From Allomuricauda sp. TY007 (lineage in GTDB: Bacteria; Bacteroidota; Bacteroidia; Flavobacteriales; Flavobacteriaceae), in assembly GCF_010468565.1 (NCBI RefSeq), contig NZ_WUEG01000009.1:82519-146518 (forward strand): a stretch of DNA of 64,000 nt, read 5' to 3'. Position numbers and translations under genes: made by a program. The notes under the pieces are model-generated. The model was not told the DNA's origin. It did no database searches and saw only the letters and a list, made by a program, of their open reading frames with translations. Below, piece by piece: positions 47,015 to 55,309 of this stretch; the first letter of the stretch is position 1; each line of letters begins with the position of its first letter.

Positions 47015-47659
47015 CTACGCTGCGTTCAACTGTTGCATCTCCATTTCTTTGATTTTCCGCAAAGCTTCCGATTTTGAGTTTACATTAAGCTTTACATAAA
47101 TGTTCTGAATGTGAAAATTGACCGCACTGGGGGTCACAAAAAGTTTGTCCGCAATCATTTTATAGGTAAACCCTTGGGTAAGGAGCTCAATGATTTCGTT
47201 TTCCTTTTTTGAGAACACATCAAACGACTTGGTCTGGAACGAATCAATGATTTTCTTTGCTACGTCCAGCTCCAAAGCAATACCGTGTTGGCCTAAGGTG
47301 TCCAAAGCATTGAATAATCGCTCTTTGGTCACAGGTTTTATAAGGTAGCCGCTGGCCCCTTTTTTAAACGACTCTTTAATGAGTTTGAAATCGTTTTTTC
47401 GGCTCATCATCAACACCTTGAGGTCTTTGTTTTTGCGATAAAAATATTCTAGGCCATCTATGCCCGAAATTCCATTGAGCATGGCCTCGCAGATGATAAT
47501 ATCCGGATGGGAACGTCCAAAATTGGACAACAAGCCTTGAACCGAACTGAAAGTACCGAGAAGTTCGTAAACTTCGTTTTCCTCAAAATACTGCTTGTAA
47601 ATGCCGCCGATAGCATCATCATTGTCGATAATGGCAATTTTTAATGGTTTTTTTTCCAT
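47015..47659 (-). CDS. LuxR-type response regulator with Glu at the phosphorylation site
   Basis: 214-aa regulator: receiver (1-125) and GerE helix-turn-helix (about 145-205; KENEIIELLTQGFTYKMIADKL, SAVNFHIQNIYVKLN). The acidic pair (IIDNDD) and the Lys-Pro turn (GYLIKPV) are kept, but the phospho-acceptor position is Glu58 (DIIICEAML). Such Asp-to-Glu changes can imitate the phosphorylated state. No histidine kinase is adjacent. Start ATG 47659; a perfect palindrome AGGACATAATGTCCT lies about 60 bases upstream and may be its operator. Confidence 0.92.
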   Translation of the reverse strand: MEKKPLKIAIIDNDDAIGGIYKQYFEENEVYELLGTFSSVQGLLSNFGRSHPDIIICEAMLNGISGIDGLEYFYRKNKDLKVLMMSRKNDFKLIKESFKKGASGYLIKPVTKERLFNALDTLGQHGIALELDVAKKIIDSFQTKSFDVFSKKENEIIELLTQGFTYKMIADKLFVTPSAVNFHIQNIYVKLNVNSKSEALRKIKEMEMQQLNAA

Positions 47660-47716
47660 GATAAGAAAGATTAGGGGGATTAATACTTTTACATAATGTA
47701 TAGTAGGTTAAGTTTT

Positions 47717-47731
47717 AGGACATAATGTCCT
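47717..47731. promoter_or_regulatory. Palindrome AGGACATAATGTCCT
   Basis: Perfect 15-bp palindrome with a single central base, about 60 bases upstream of the LuxR-type regulator gene at 47015. Candidate operator, possibly for autoregulation. Confidence 0.4.
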
Positions 47732-48137
47732 GTTCCACATTATTGAAGTTGGGATAAACAAATGGAAAACCATTGCTTTGCGCCTTGGAGCAAAAACAAT
47801 CATAGTTCCATTTAAGTTTACTTCAAAAACGGGTGTAATCCCTAAAGGGATTAAGTGCTATAATTTGTGTTTAGTTGAGGTGTTGCCTCATTAAAAAAGT
47901 AAGGTAAAAAGAGGTTTTGGGACGCCTTTTTTTCGAGTGTTGTAATTCTTGTTCATGACATAATAGATTTGGGATTGTATTATTTCAATAGTGAATTTAG
48001 AATTTTTTAACAATTGAGAGTAATTTTTGTAGTTATTTTCGTTCAAATGCACTTTTGATATAAACCATTTTATCTGGAATGGTGGAACGTAGAAGATTGA
48101 TGTTTTTATGTAAATAATTGTATTTCAATTTTTTACA

Positions 48138-48174
48138 TAAAAAAATAGGATGCCGTCCCATCAGCATCCTATTC
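48138..48174 (-). terminator. Intrinsic terminator after the PD40 gene
   Basis: Minus-strand stem AATAGGATGC/GCATCCTATT with a ten-base loop, then a T run. It lies 160 bases past the PD40 gene stop. Confidence 0.8.
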
Positions 48175-48337
48175 TTGGTGTAAATCGGTCAGATTGAAAT
48201 AATACAACCCGCTTTCTATGATAGTCTGTCAGTTTCCCCCTGTCTTTCTTATCATGGTCATGAGTGTTTCTAAGTTCGGCTATGAAACAACATCATAAGA
48301 CACTTTTCAGGTTTATTGACCGATTCCAATAAGTAGT

Positions 48338-49186
48338 TTACTCTTCGTCTTGGAATGAGGTACCTACATATTCATAGGCCTCATTATTCATAACAGTCTC
48401 TAGTTCCTCATCGTTCTTGACAACATCATTGTATTGATTCTGCTTCTTTGAACGCCCATAAGCAACAGTATATTGTGATATGGTGTTGTTGAATCCTCTG
48501 TTGGATACCACGAAGCCCATTTTTTTCTCTGGACTCAATTGAATGGCATACTCATCGCTATTGCTGTTGATGTGTGCACCAAGGTTAACAGATGTGGTAA
48601 GCGTGTTCTGGACCACTTGAGAAGCATAAAGGTCCAATCCGCCATATCCATCTCTTCCTTCGGAGGCAAAGAACAATAGGGTTTCGTTGTATATGCTAGG
48701 GTAAAGCTCGTCTTCTTTGGTGTTTACCTTTGGTCCAAGATTTTTAGATACACCAAGGCTCCCATCTGCAGCAATATCGGCCACATAAATGTCGTATTTT
48801 CCAAAAGTTCCTTTCATATTGGACGCAAAGAACAAACGAGATCCATCGGCAGTAACTGTTGGGTGTTTGGCCGAATAGTATTTTGGACATACATCCAATT
48901 GGGTAACATTGGTCCATTCACCATTTACTTTTTCGGCACGGTATACATGATACACCAATTCCTTTTTGGAAAACAGACCATAAAGGGGCTTTTCGTAGGT
49001 ACCCTTACTAAAGTAAGCTGTTTTTCCATCTTTTGTAATGGACATGTTTGGTACATACCCATCAATCGTGGAAACACTACCGTTCATAGTGTCGTTGATT
49101 ATTTTTTCATTAGCCTGTGCAAAAGTAGGTTGACTGGCTAGTATTGTTCCTGTAACAAGCAGACTGTAAATAATAAATCGTGTCAT
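48338..49186 (-). CDS. Secreted PD40 (WD40-like beta propeller) repeat protein
   Basis: 282-aa exported protein: signal MTRFIIYSLLVTGTILASQP, cleaved near FAQA, then about four PD40 repeats (DGKTAYFSKG, ADGSRLFFASNMKGTFGKYDIYV, NETLLFFASEGRDGYGGLDLYAS, PEKKMGFVVSNRGF). The arrangement resembles the propeller part of the OmpA-linked PD40 proteins of Bacteroidota, some of which work in type IX secretion and gliding, but the OmpA domain is missing here. The C-terminus is acidic. Single-gene unit with its own terminator. Confidence 0.88.
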   Translation of the reverse strand: MTRFIIYSLLVTGTILASQPTFAQANEKIINDTMNGSVSTIDGYVPNMSITKDGKTAYFSKGTYEKPLYGLFSKKELVYHVYRAEKVNGEWTNVTQLDVCPKYYSAKHPTVTADGSRLFFASNMKGTFGKYDIYVADIAADGSLGVSKNLGPKVNTKEDELYPSIYNETLLFFASEGRDGYGGLDLYASQVVQNTLTTSVNLGAHINSNSDEYAIQLSPEKKMGFVVSNRGFNNTISQYTVAYGRSKKQNQYNDVVKNDEELETVMNNEAYEYVGTSFQDEE

Positions 49187-49577
49187 GATGTATAGATTTG
49201 GGGGTTAATACATTACAAAGATCAAAAACAATCGGAGCGAATACTTATCAATTTTTCATAGGTTTTTACTTTTAACGACTAAAAAGTGCATTTCAACGAA
49301 TATTTTTTCGGCGTTTAACATGTGTTAACCATTGAAAATACATTTAAACGTTCTTTTGTGTGTTTTAACGGACTGATTTTAATTATAGGGAATTAAAGGT
49401 CAATGTTGTTAATATTAAGGTATTATATATGTATTTGGATGGTATTCACGACATTTTTTTGCATTTTAAATCATACAAATTGAATTAACTTCGCTTTTTT
49501 GATAAATACCTTCTATTATTTGGAAGCTATTTTCATAAACTTTTTAAATGCAACCTCAAACCTAGATAATCCCTCCA
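49187..49577. other. 391-bp gap with no gene
   Basis: AT-rich divergent region between the PD40 and antiporter genes. It contains GTTTAACATGTGTTAAC, an imperfect palindrome near 49313-49330, and a minus-strand GATCTTTG (one mismatch to the -7 element) about 30 bases before the PD40 gene. No coding frame seen. Confidence 0.5.
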
Positions 49578-51071
49578 TTGAATATTACCATTGAAAATAT
49601 CATCTTAATCGGTTCTGTACTCCTACTAATCAGTATTTTGGCTGGTAAAACGAGCTATCGCTTTGGTATTCCTACCTTATTATTGTTTTTGATTATTGGG
49701 ATGTTGGCCGGATCGGACGGTATAGGAGGTATTTATTTTGATAATCCAAGAATCGCACAGTTTATCGGCGTGGTCTCCTTGAACTTCATTCTTTTCTCCG
49801 GAGGGCTGGACACAAACTGGCAATCGGTAAAACCCGTACTTCGAGAAGGAATTGCACTTTCAACCGTAGGTGTATTGCTCACGGCGGTAGGTCTGGGGTA
49901 CTTTGTTTATTTGATTACCGACTTTGGCCTTTATGAAAGTTTGTTGTTGGGTGCCATTGTATCATCTACCGATGCTGCTGCGGTTTTTTCCATTTTAAGA
50001 GGTAAGAATCTGGCACTAAAGAAGAACCTGCGACCTACGTTGGAGTTGGAGAGCGGAAGCAACGACCCTATGGCTTATGTGCTCACTATTGCTTTTTTGA
50101 CGCTTGTGCAGTTCCCCGAAAAAAACGTTTTGTCCGTTTTGCCCATGTTTTTTATGCAAATGGCCATTGGCGGGGGTGCTGGTTTTCTTTTCGGAAAGCT
50201 GAGTAAGATCATAATCAATAGAATCAAGCTGGATTTTGAGGGACTTTACCCCGTGCTTACCATAGCCCTAATGTTCATTACCTTTTCCGCAACGGATTTT
50301 ATAGGAGGCAATGGTTTCTTGGCCATTTATATATGTTCGGTTTACTTGGGCAATCAAAATTTGATTCACAAGAAAACCATTATGCGAATGTTTGATGGTT
50401 TGGCTTGGTTAATGCAAATTGTACTTTTCCTAACATTGGGATTGTTGGTGTTTCCCACTCAAATTGTACCGTACATGGGAATAGGTTTGTTGATTTCACT
50501 CTTCCTGATTTTTGTCGCCCGTCCGTTGGCGATTTTTATTTCCCTGTCTCCTTTTAAGATGAAGTTAAGGCGAAGATTCTATATTTCCTGGGTAGGTTTG
50601 CGTGGAGCAGTCCCGATTGTATTTGCCACCTATCCGCTTTTGGCGGGCATTGAAAAGGCCAACATTATATTCAATATTGTTTTTTTTGTCTCTTTGACCT
50701 CGGTACTGATTCAAGGGAGTACGTTGTCCATTGTCGCAAAATGGTTGCATGTTGGACTTCCGGAAAGTGCCAAGCCCCTTTCACCAACAGACGAGCTATT
50801 GTCCGAACATCCCAAAGCAATTATGAAGGAAATTACGATTGGGGAATCGTGCCCGGTCACTGGGGAGAAAATCGTAAACCTGAACTTTCCCAAAAAAGCG
50901 ATCATTGCTATGATAGTACGTGATGGCAATTACATTACCCCAAATGGGTTAACAGAGATAAAGGCAAATGATAAATTGGTGGTGCTTACGGACAAACCTG
51001 AGATCTTGGAGAAAGTGCATGCTTCACTCTCATTGTCCAATTCTGAAGCATTGGATGACATCGAGGATTGA
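49578..51071 (+). CDS. Potassium/proton antiporter (CPA1, NhaP2/CvrA-like)
   Basis: 497-aa inner-membrane antiporter with about 12-13 transmembrane helices (residues 5-395). The key CPA motifs are present: LESGSNDPMAYVLT (the Asp of the ND site) and VSSTDAAAVFSILRG; GLRGAVPIVFATYP is the conserved late segment. The cytoplasmic tail (about 410-490) is a TrkA_C-like regulatory domain (IGESCPVTGEKIVNLNFPKKAIIAMIVRDG). It most likely exports K+ or Na+ in exchange for H+. Start is TTG 49578; no nearer ATG fits. Confidence 0.93.
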   Translation: MNITIENIILIGSVLLLISILAGKTSYRFGIPTLLLFLIIGMLAGSDGIGGIYFDNPRIAQFIGVVSLNFILFSGGLDTNWQSVKPVLREGIALSTVGVLLTAVGLGYFVYLITDFGLYESLLLGAIVSSTDAAAVFSILRGKNLALKKNLRPTLELESGSNDPMAYVLTIAFLTLVQFPEKNVLSVLPMFFMQMAIGGGAGFLFGKLSKIIINRIKLDFEGLYPVLTIALMFITFSATDFIGGNGFLAIYICSVYLGNQNLIHKKTIMRMFDGLAWLMQIVLFLTLGLLVFPTQIVPYMGIGLLISLFLIFVARPLAIFISLSPFKMKLRRRFYISWVGLRGAVPIVFATYPLLAGIEKANIIFNIVFFVSLTSVLIQGSTLSIVAKWLHVGLPESAKPLSPTDELLSEHPKAIMKEITIGESCPVTGEKIVNLNFPKKAIIAMIVRDGNYITPNGLTEIKANDKLVVLTDKPEILEKVHASLSLSNSEALDDIED

Positions 51072-51129
51072 TTTTTCTTTACACAGCATAGCATTTGTAG
51101 TTTTTATTTTGACAATCTATTAATTGTAT

Positions 51130-51137
51130 TAAATTTG
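51130..51137 (+). promoter_or_regulatory. -7 promoter element of the SulP transcript
   Basis: TAAATTTG followed by C, with TTTG at 51108-51111, 18 bases upstream, as -33 element. This is the best two-part Bacteroidota promoter in the window. Transcription predicted from about 51143, leaving a leader of about 168 nt. Confidence 0.75.
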
Positions 51138-51149
51138 CAGCTTCAAAAA

Positions 51150-51206
51150 ATGAGCAAGACCTCCGTTACATATCATTTTGTATTGCCAGTGGCGACTCCG
51201 CCCTGA
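51150..51206 (+). CDS. Candidate leader peptide before the SulP gene
   Basis: 18-codon frame starting about seven bases after the predicted transcript start: MSKTSVTYHFVLPVATPP, stop TGA. It ends with Pro-Pro before the stop, an arrangement that slows release. The RNA after it can form TTGGAC/GTCCAA (51217-51234 region), and GGCGACTCCGCC lies inside it. Regulatory use is a hypothesis; a chance frame is possible. Confidence 0.3.
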   Translation: MSKTSVTYHFVLPVATPP

Positions 51207-51310
51207 AGCCTTCCCCTTATTGGACATTGTCGTCCAAAGCATTTTCAGTATAATATTTTTTACCTCATACGGTTTTGACCATTTGGCCTTGACCATCATC
51301 CACAATCATT

Positions 51311-52807
51311 ATGAAACAATATTTAAAACTATTTGATTTTTCACAGAAAGTAAACTATAAGACCGAGGTGCTTTCAGGGCTTACCGTTGCCATAGCATTG
51401 GTTCCCGAAGCTGTAGCCTTCGCCTTTATTGCTGGCCTGTCCCCATTGGTTGGGCTGTACGCCGCTTTTGTTATGGGATTGGTGACCTCTATTTTTGGTG
51501 GTAGGCCCGGGATGATCTCTGGGGCAACAGGAGCCGTTGCAGTGGTTATCGTTACACTGGCGAACAGTCATGGTGTGGAATACATTTTTGCCACTGTGGT
51601 ATTGGCGGGTATTATACAAGCTCTTGCAGGAACTTTAAGGCTGGGAACGTTAATGCGATTGGTGCCATTACCTGTGGTATATGGTTTCGTAAATGGTCTG
51701 GCCATCATCATCTTTATGTCCCAATTGGACCAGTTCAAAGACCCCTCGGGTAATTGGCTCACTGGCAATGCACTGTACATTATTTTGGGGCTTGTGGTGT
51801 TGACCATGTTGATTATCTGGGGGCTACCCAAGATCACAAAGGCATTCCCCGCATCCTTGGCCGCTATTTTGGTGGTTTTTGGTATTGTGGTCGCTTTTGG
51901 GATAGATACCAAGACCGTTGGGGACATTGCATCTATAAAAGGTGGATTCCCTCCGTTCCACATCCCTGAAATTCCCTTCACATTGGAAACCTTGATGCTT
52001 ATTTTCCCCTATGCGGCCATTGTGGCCGGTGTTGGTTTGATAGAAAGTTTGCTGACCTTGGAACTTATCGACGAGATTACCGAGACAAGGGGGCGCACAA
52101 ACAAAGAGGCTGTTGCACAAGGGGTGGCAAATATCGCCTCTGGACTGTTCTCAGGAATGGGCGGATGTGCCATGTTGGGACAAAGTTTGATCAACATATC
52201 CAACGGTGCGCGTGCTCGACTATCAGGAATTGTTGCCTCAGTGGCCCTGCTTATCTTTATTATGTTTGGTGCACCTTTGATCGAAAAATTGCCCATGGCT
52301 GCCTTGACCGGGCTAATGATTATGGTGGCCATCGGAACTTTTGAGTGGGTAAGCTTTAAAGTGCTCGATAAATACCCCAAATCGGATATCATCGTTATGG
52401 TCATCGTGATACTTGTAACGGTATTTTTGCACAACTTGGCACTTGCCGTTTTGATAGGTGTTATAATATCAGCCTTGGTCTATGCCTGGGGCAACGCCAA
52501 ACGCATCCGAGCCAGAAAACGAATCGACGAAAAGGGCATCAAGCACTACGAAATTTATGGTCCCCTGTTCTTTGGTTCCATAAAAATGTTCAACGAAAAG
52601 TTCGATGTGCTCAACGACCCAAAGGAAGTCATTATTGACTTTAGGGAAAGCCGTATTGTGGATATGTCCGCAATCGAGGCGGTGAACAAGCTGACCGAAC
52701 GGTACCACAAGGTGGACAAAAAGGTATATATTACCAATCTATCAAGTGCCAGCCACAAGCTGTTGATAAAGGCAGACAAGATGATCAATGTCAATGTCTT
52801 GGAATAA
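51311..52807 (+). CDS. SulP family inorganic anion transporter
   Basis: 498-aa inner-membrane transporter of the SLC26/SulP family (sulfate, bicarbonate or other anions; substrate not readable from sequence). The membrane domain with about 12-14 helices covers residues 20-385 (ALVPEAVAFAFIAGLSPLVGLYAAF is the typical first block; GMGGCAMLGQSLINISNGARARLSG the second). The C-terminal STAS domain (about 420-498) contains VIIDFRESRIVDMSAIEAV. A well-formed promoter and a 168-nt leader precede it. No carbonic anhydrase or sulfate gene is adjacent. Confidence 0.95.
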   Translation: MKQYLKLFDFSQKVNYKTEVLSGLTVAIALVPEAVAFAFIAGLSPLVGLYAAFVMGLVTSIFGGRPGMISGATGAVAVVIVTLANSHGVEYIFATVVLAGIIQALAGTLRLGTLMRLVPLPVVYGFVNGLAIIIFMSQLDQFKDPSGNWLTGNALYIILGLVVLTMLIIWGLPKITKAFPASLAAILVVFGIVVAFGIDTKTVGDIASIKGGFPPFHIPEIPFTLETLMLIFPYAAIVAGVGLIESLLTLELIDEITETRGRTNKEAVAQGVANIASGLFSGMGGCAMLGQSLINISNGARARLSGIVASVALLIFIMFGAPLIEKLPMAALTGLMIMVAIGTFEWVSFKVLDKYPKSDIIVMVIVILVTVFLHNLALAVLIGVIISALVYAWGNAKRIRARKRIDEKGIKHYEIYGPLFFGSIKMFNEKFDVLNDPKEVIIDFRESRIVDMSAIEAVNKLTERYHKVDKKVYITNLSSASHKLLIKADKMINVNVLE

Positions 52808-53011
52808 GACGTGGGTGGCTGTCTCAAACAATAACAGTGTGAACGATGCAGCTCTTCGGGAGACCGAACAGCACTAAAGAAAACTGAAATTGGTGCTGAA
52901 GGTCAACTAACCGAATTTTGGCATTTGCCGTATATGCAAGCGGCCCATGCCCGAAGGCCGCCATATGATTTGCCCAGAGGATGTACTCTGCGTAAAGTGA
53001 GCTGAATAAAC
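52808..53011. other. 204-bp gap, possible decayed element
   Basis: Starts near the SulP stop with GGCTGTCTCAAACA (52818-52831), close to the ends of the palindromic elements and to termini often seen on insertion sequences. A GCGGCC..GGCCGC hairpin is near 52938-52965. No second end was found. Confidence 0.35.
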
Positions 53012-53368
53012 TTACCCGATTTTTGTTCCATTTTTCGCTTTCCTTTCCGGTTGGATTAGCGTTACCTCCCCATTTTCGCCAACACCTCCCAAAACAAGGC
53101 ACTCACTCATTATATTGGCTATTTGTTTAGGGGGAAAGTTGACCACGGCCACTACTTGTTTTCCTAAAAGTTCGTCAGGGGTGTATAGCTTTGTGACCTG
53201 CGCAGAGGTTTTTCTTTTACCGATGTCGCCAAAATCAACGAGCATTTTGTAGGCAGGGTTTCTCGCCTCCTTAAAAATTTCAGCTTCAATAATGGTTCCT
53301 ATTCGCATCTCTACTTTTGCAAAGTCACTCCAAGATAATTCGTTGGGTATTTTCTTGTCCACTTTCAA
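53012..53368 (-). CDS. CsaA-like tRNA-binding domain protein
   Basis: 118-aa protein that is almost only an EMAP-II-type OB fold, the tRNA-binding domain also present in the N-terminus of PheT. Family segments: FAKVEMRIGTIIEAEIFKEAR, KMLVDFGDIGKRKTSAQ, KQVVAVVNFPPKQIANIMSE. In Bacillus the homologue has export-chaperone activity. Cytoplasmic. Starts 41 bases after the DoxX gene's stop, so the two may share a transcript. Confidence 0.93.
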   Translation of the reverse strand: MKVDKKIPNELSWSDFAKVEMRIGTIIEAEIFKEARNPAYKMLVDFGDIGKRKTSAQVTKLYTPDELLGKQVVAVVNFPPKQIANIMSECLVLGGVGENGEVTLIQPERKAKNGTKIG

Positions 53369-53409
53369 ATAATTTTATCCCAAAGGTAAAAAGGACAGGC
53401 TCAAGGGTA

Positions 53410-53805
53410 TTATAAATCAGAATAATTTTTATTGAGAGGAATATGGGAGCGGTGCAGCCAAACCAAAACCACACAGCAAACAAAAGTAATCCAAGCAAGA
53501 AGGAACAATGTGCCTCCATCGTTTTGGACAACCACCCCTAATTTGGTAAAATGCGAAAAAATGGCACCGCCCATAATACCAATACCCAACAACGCGCCCA
53601 GCCATGTGGTTTTAGGAACAAGAATAAGAATGGCCACTACAAGTTCCAATATGCCCAAGCCTATTCGTCCCCAAGGCTCTAGTCCCAATGTTTCAAAAAT
53701 ATAAACGGATTCCGGGGCTGCGGAAAACTTAAAGTACAGGGTTTGTAATAAGATTACAGCGGGAACCATCCTCAAAATTGTAGTTGCTATGGATTTAGGT
53801 GTCAT
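53410..53805 (-). CDS. DoxX family membrane protein
   Basis: 131-aa inner-membrane protein with four transmembrane helices (ILRMVPAVILLQTLYFKF, IGLGILELVVAILILVP, LGALLGIGIMGGAIFSHF, LFLLAWITFVCCVVLVWL) and the DoxX signature FKFSAAPESVYIFETLGLEPWGRI. Start ATG 53805 (MTPKSIATTI) is preferred; the frame extends to 53871 with unlikely residues. DoxX proteins are linked to thiosulfate or thiol redox work, but many remain unassigned. Confidence 0.9.
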   Translation of the reverse strand: MTPKSIATTILRMVPAVILLQTLYFKFSAAPESVYIFETLGLEPWGRIGLGILELVVAILILVPKTTWLGALLGIGIMGGAIFSHFTKLGVVVQNDGGTLFLLAWITFVCCVVLVWLHRSHIPLNKNYSDL

Positions 53806-53948
53806 AATGTTACTGATTAGTTTGTTTGATGAATTGGTCGTTATTTTGTCGCTTAAATAACCTTTATGCAAGAAGTGTGAGGAAACAAAAGCAATTTTTA
53901 AAGGCAGTAAATTAGAGGTCCATTCTTTTAAAAGTTAATTTTATCGAC

Positions 53949-55139
53949 ATGAAATATTTGTTCAGAGTCTCAATATTGCTTGTATTTTTTTTGATGTCCT
54001 GCTCGCAGGAAGCGTGGTTGACAGGCACTTTAAACATACCTGATGGAACTGATTGGAAGCCGATGGTATATTTGGTGCAACCTGAAAGATTTAATGAAAT
54101 CGCCCAAAGCTTTACAGCTAAAGTCTTGGATTCGGCAAAAGTAAATGGCAATGGCCAATTTCAATTTGTGAATTCGCCGGGATTTCAAGAGTCAGTATTG
54201 CTTAAAGTCGTGGTCCAAAGAAAAAACGAAAAGTTTCCCAATAGGTTGATTAACCAAAACCCTGAAACAGATAATTATTTTCCATTGGTTTACGAACCCA
54301 ATGCTAAAATTAAAATCGATGCAGATATCGCTAATTTTCAAAGTTCTTTTTCCTTGGAGCAGCCGTCTCAGGCAAATAAAGCCATGCTGCAATTAAGGGA
54401 CCAGCGAATGGCCGCTTTCAAAAAGTATTTAAAAGGGAAAGCAAGCGAACAAAATTTTGATGACAATTTATTGGAGCGCGAAAAAAATCTCCGTTCTTAT
54501 CAAGAAGAGTTAATCCATTTTTCGGATTCCACTGAAGAATTATTACCAGCTTTGATGGCCTTGCGGTGGGCAAGTCCCGAAGGGGATTATGAACGCATTG
54601 CTGAATCTGTTTATGCACAGGCCCAAAAATGGAATGCCATATTCCCTGAACATGATTGGGTAAGGGAACTTGTTTCCGTGACCGATAAGGGAGAGCTTCC
54701 CATTTTGACCGGAGATACCATTACTGATCTACAATTCCCTATGAAGAATGGGGAGGATGTTTCATTGCAAGAAGTAATCAATGGAAAGAAATTAATCTTG
54801 CTGGATGTATGGGCCTCTTGGTGTGCTCCCTGCAGAATTGAGAACAGGGAGGTTTTGGTTCCGCTATGGGAAAAACACCATGCTAATGGTTTTCAGATTA
54901 TAGCATACGGATTGGAAAGCAGTGAAAAGGCATGGAGCAATGCCATTGAAAAGGATGGGGCGTACCGCTGGTTGCACGCTTCGCATTTGCAGGGGGACAA
55001 AAATCCTTTTATGGATGCTCTTCGCTTGAATACCATTCCTGCAAATTTTTTACTGGATGATGAAGGCAGGGTGCTGACCAAAAATCTACACGGAACAGAT
55101 TTAGTTGATTTTGTGGATGATTATATGGTGCGCCAATAA
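53949..55139 (+). CDS. TlpA-type thioredoxin-like lipoprotein
   Basis: 396-aa lipoprotein: MKYLFRVSILLVFFLMSCSQ with lipobox LMSC. An N-terminal beta domain (about 20-120, a DUF4369-like region), a helical linker, then a thioredoxin domain (about 255-390) with VWASWCAPCRIENREVL, the WCxPC redox site, and the cis-Pro loop LNTIPANFLLDDEGRVL. It should act on periplasmic disulfides. The gene stands alone; palindromic element copy 3 begins nine bases past its stop. Confidence 0.92.
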   Translation: MKYLFRVSILLVFFLMSCSQEAWLTGTLNIPDGTDWKPMVYLVQPERFNEIAQSFTAKVLDSAKVNGNGQFQFVNSPGFQESVLLKVVVQRKNEKFPNRLINQNPETDNYFPLVYEPNAKIKIDADIANFQSSFSLEQPSQANKAMLQLRDQRMAAFKKYLKGKASEQNFDDNLLEREKNLRSYQEELIHFSDSTEELLPALMALRWASPEGDYERIAESVYAQAQKWNAIFPEHDWVRELVSVTDKGELPILTGDTITDLQFPMKNGEDVSLQEVINGKKLILLDVWASWCAPCRIENREVLVPLWEKHHANGFQIIAYGLESSEKAWSNAIEKDGAYRWLHASHLQGDKNPFMDALRLNTIPANFLLDDEGRVLTKNLHGTDLVDFVDDYMVRQ

Positions 55140-55147
55140 TACCACGT

Positions 55148-55284
55148 AAAAAGGGGTGTCTAAAAAGTCGGTTTTCGTCAACCTGAACTTGTTTCAGGTT
55201 CTCATAATGATTTGTTTATCAATATGATAGGATTCTGAAATAAATTCAGAATGACGTATTTCAATACTTTTTAGACGCCCTCTT
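55148..55284. repeat. Palindromic intergenic element, copy 3
   Basis: 137 bp between convergent genes. Ends AAGGGGTGTCTAAAAAGT and the inverse of AAGAGGGCGTCTAAAAAGT. Same order of hairpins as copy 2 (ACCTGAACTTGTTTCAGGTT, then GATTCTGAAATAAATTCAGAATGACG in two pieces: GATTCTGAAAT and AATTCAGAATGACG), without the nested GC-rich palindrome. Confidence 0.9.
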
Positions 55285-55309
55285 CAAATATTTAAATGAT
55301 TATTGTTCC

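Larger units (their letters stand above)
47660..48337. other. 678-bp gap with no gene
   Basis: AT-rich. It holds the palindrome AGGACATAATGTCCT (47717-47731), small hairpins AATCCCT-AA-AGGGATT and GAGG..CCTC, and the terminator at 48138-48174. No coding frame was convincing on either strand. Confidence 0.6.

Noticed and set aside
52824..53102. 92-codon minus-strand frame
   Set aside because: It overlaps the start-proximal part of nothing useful and the 3' part of the CsaA-like gene in another frame; composition is not protein-like. Possibly a decayed element.
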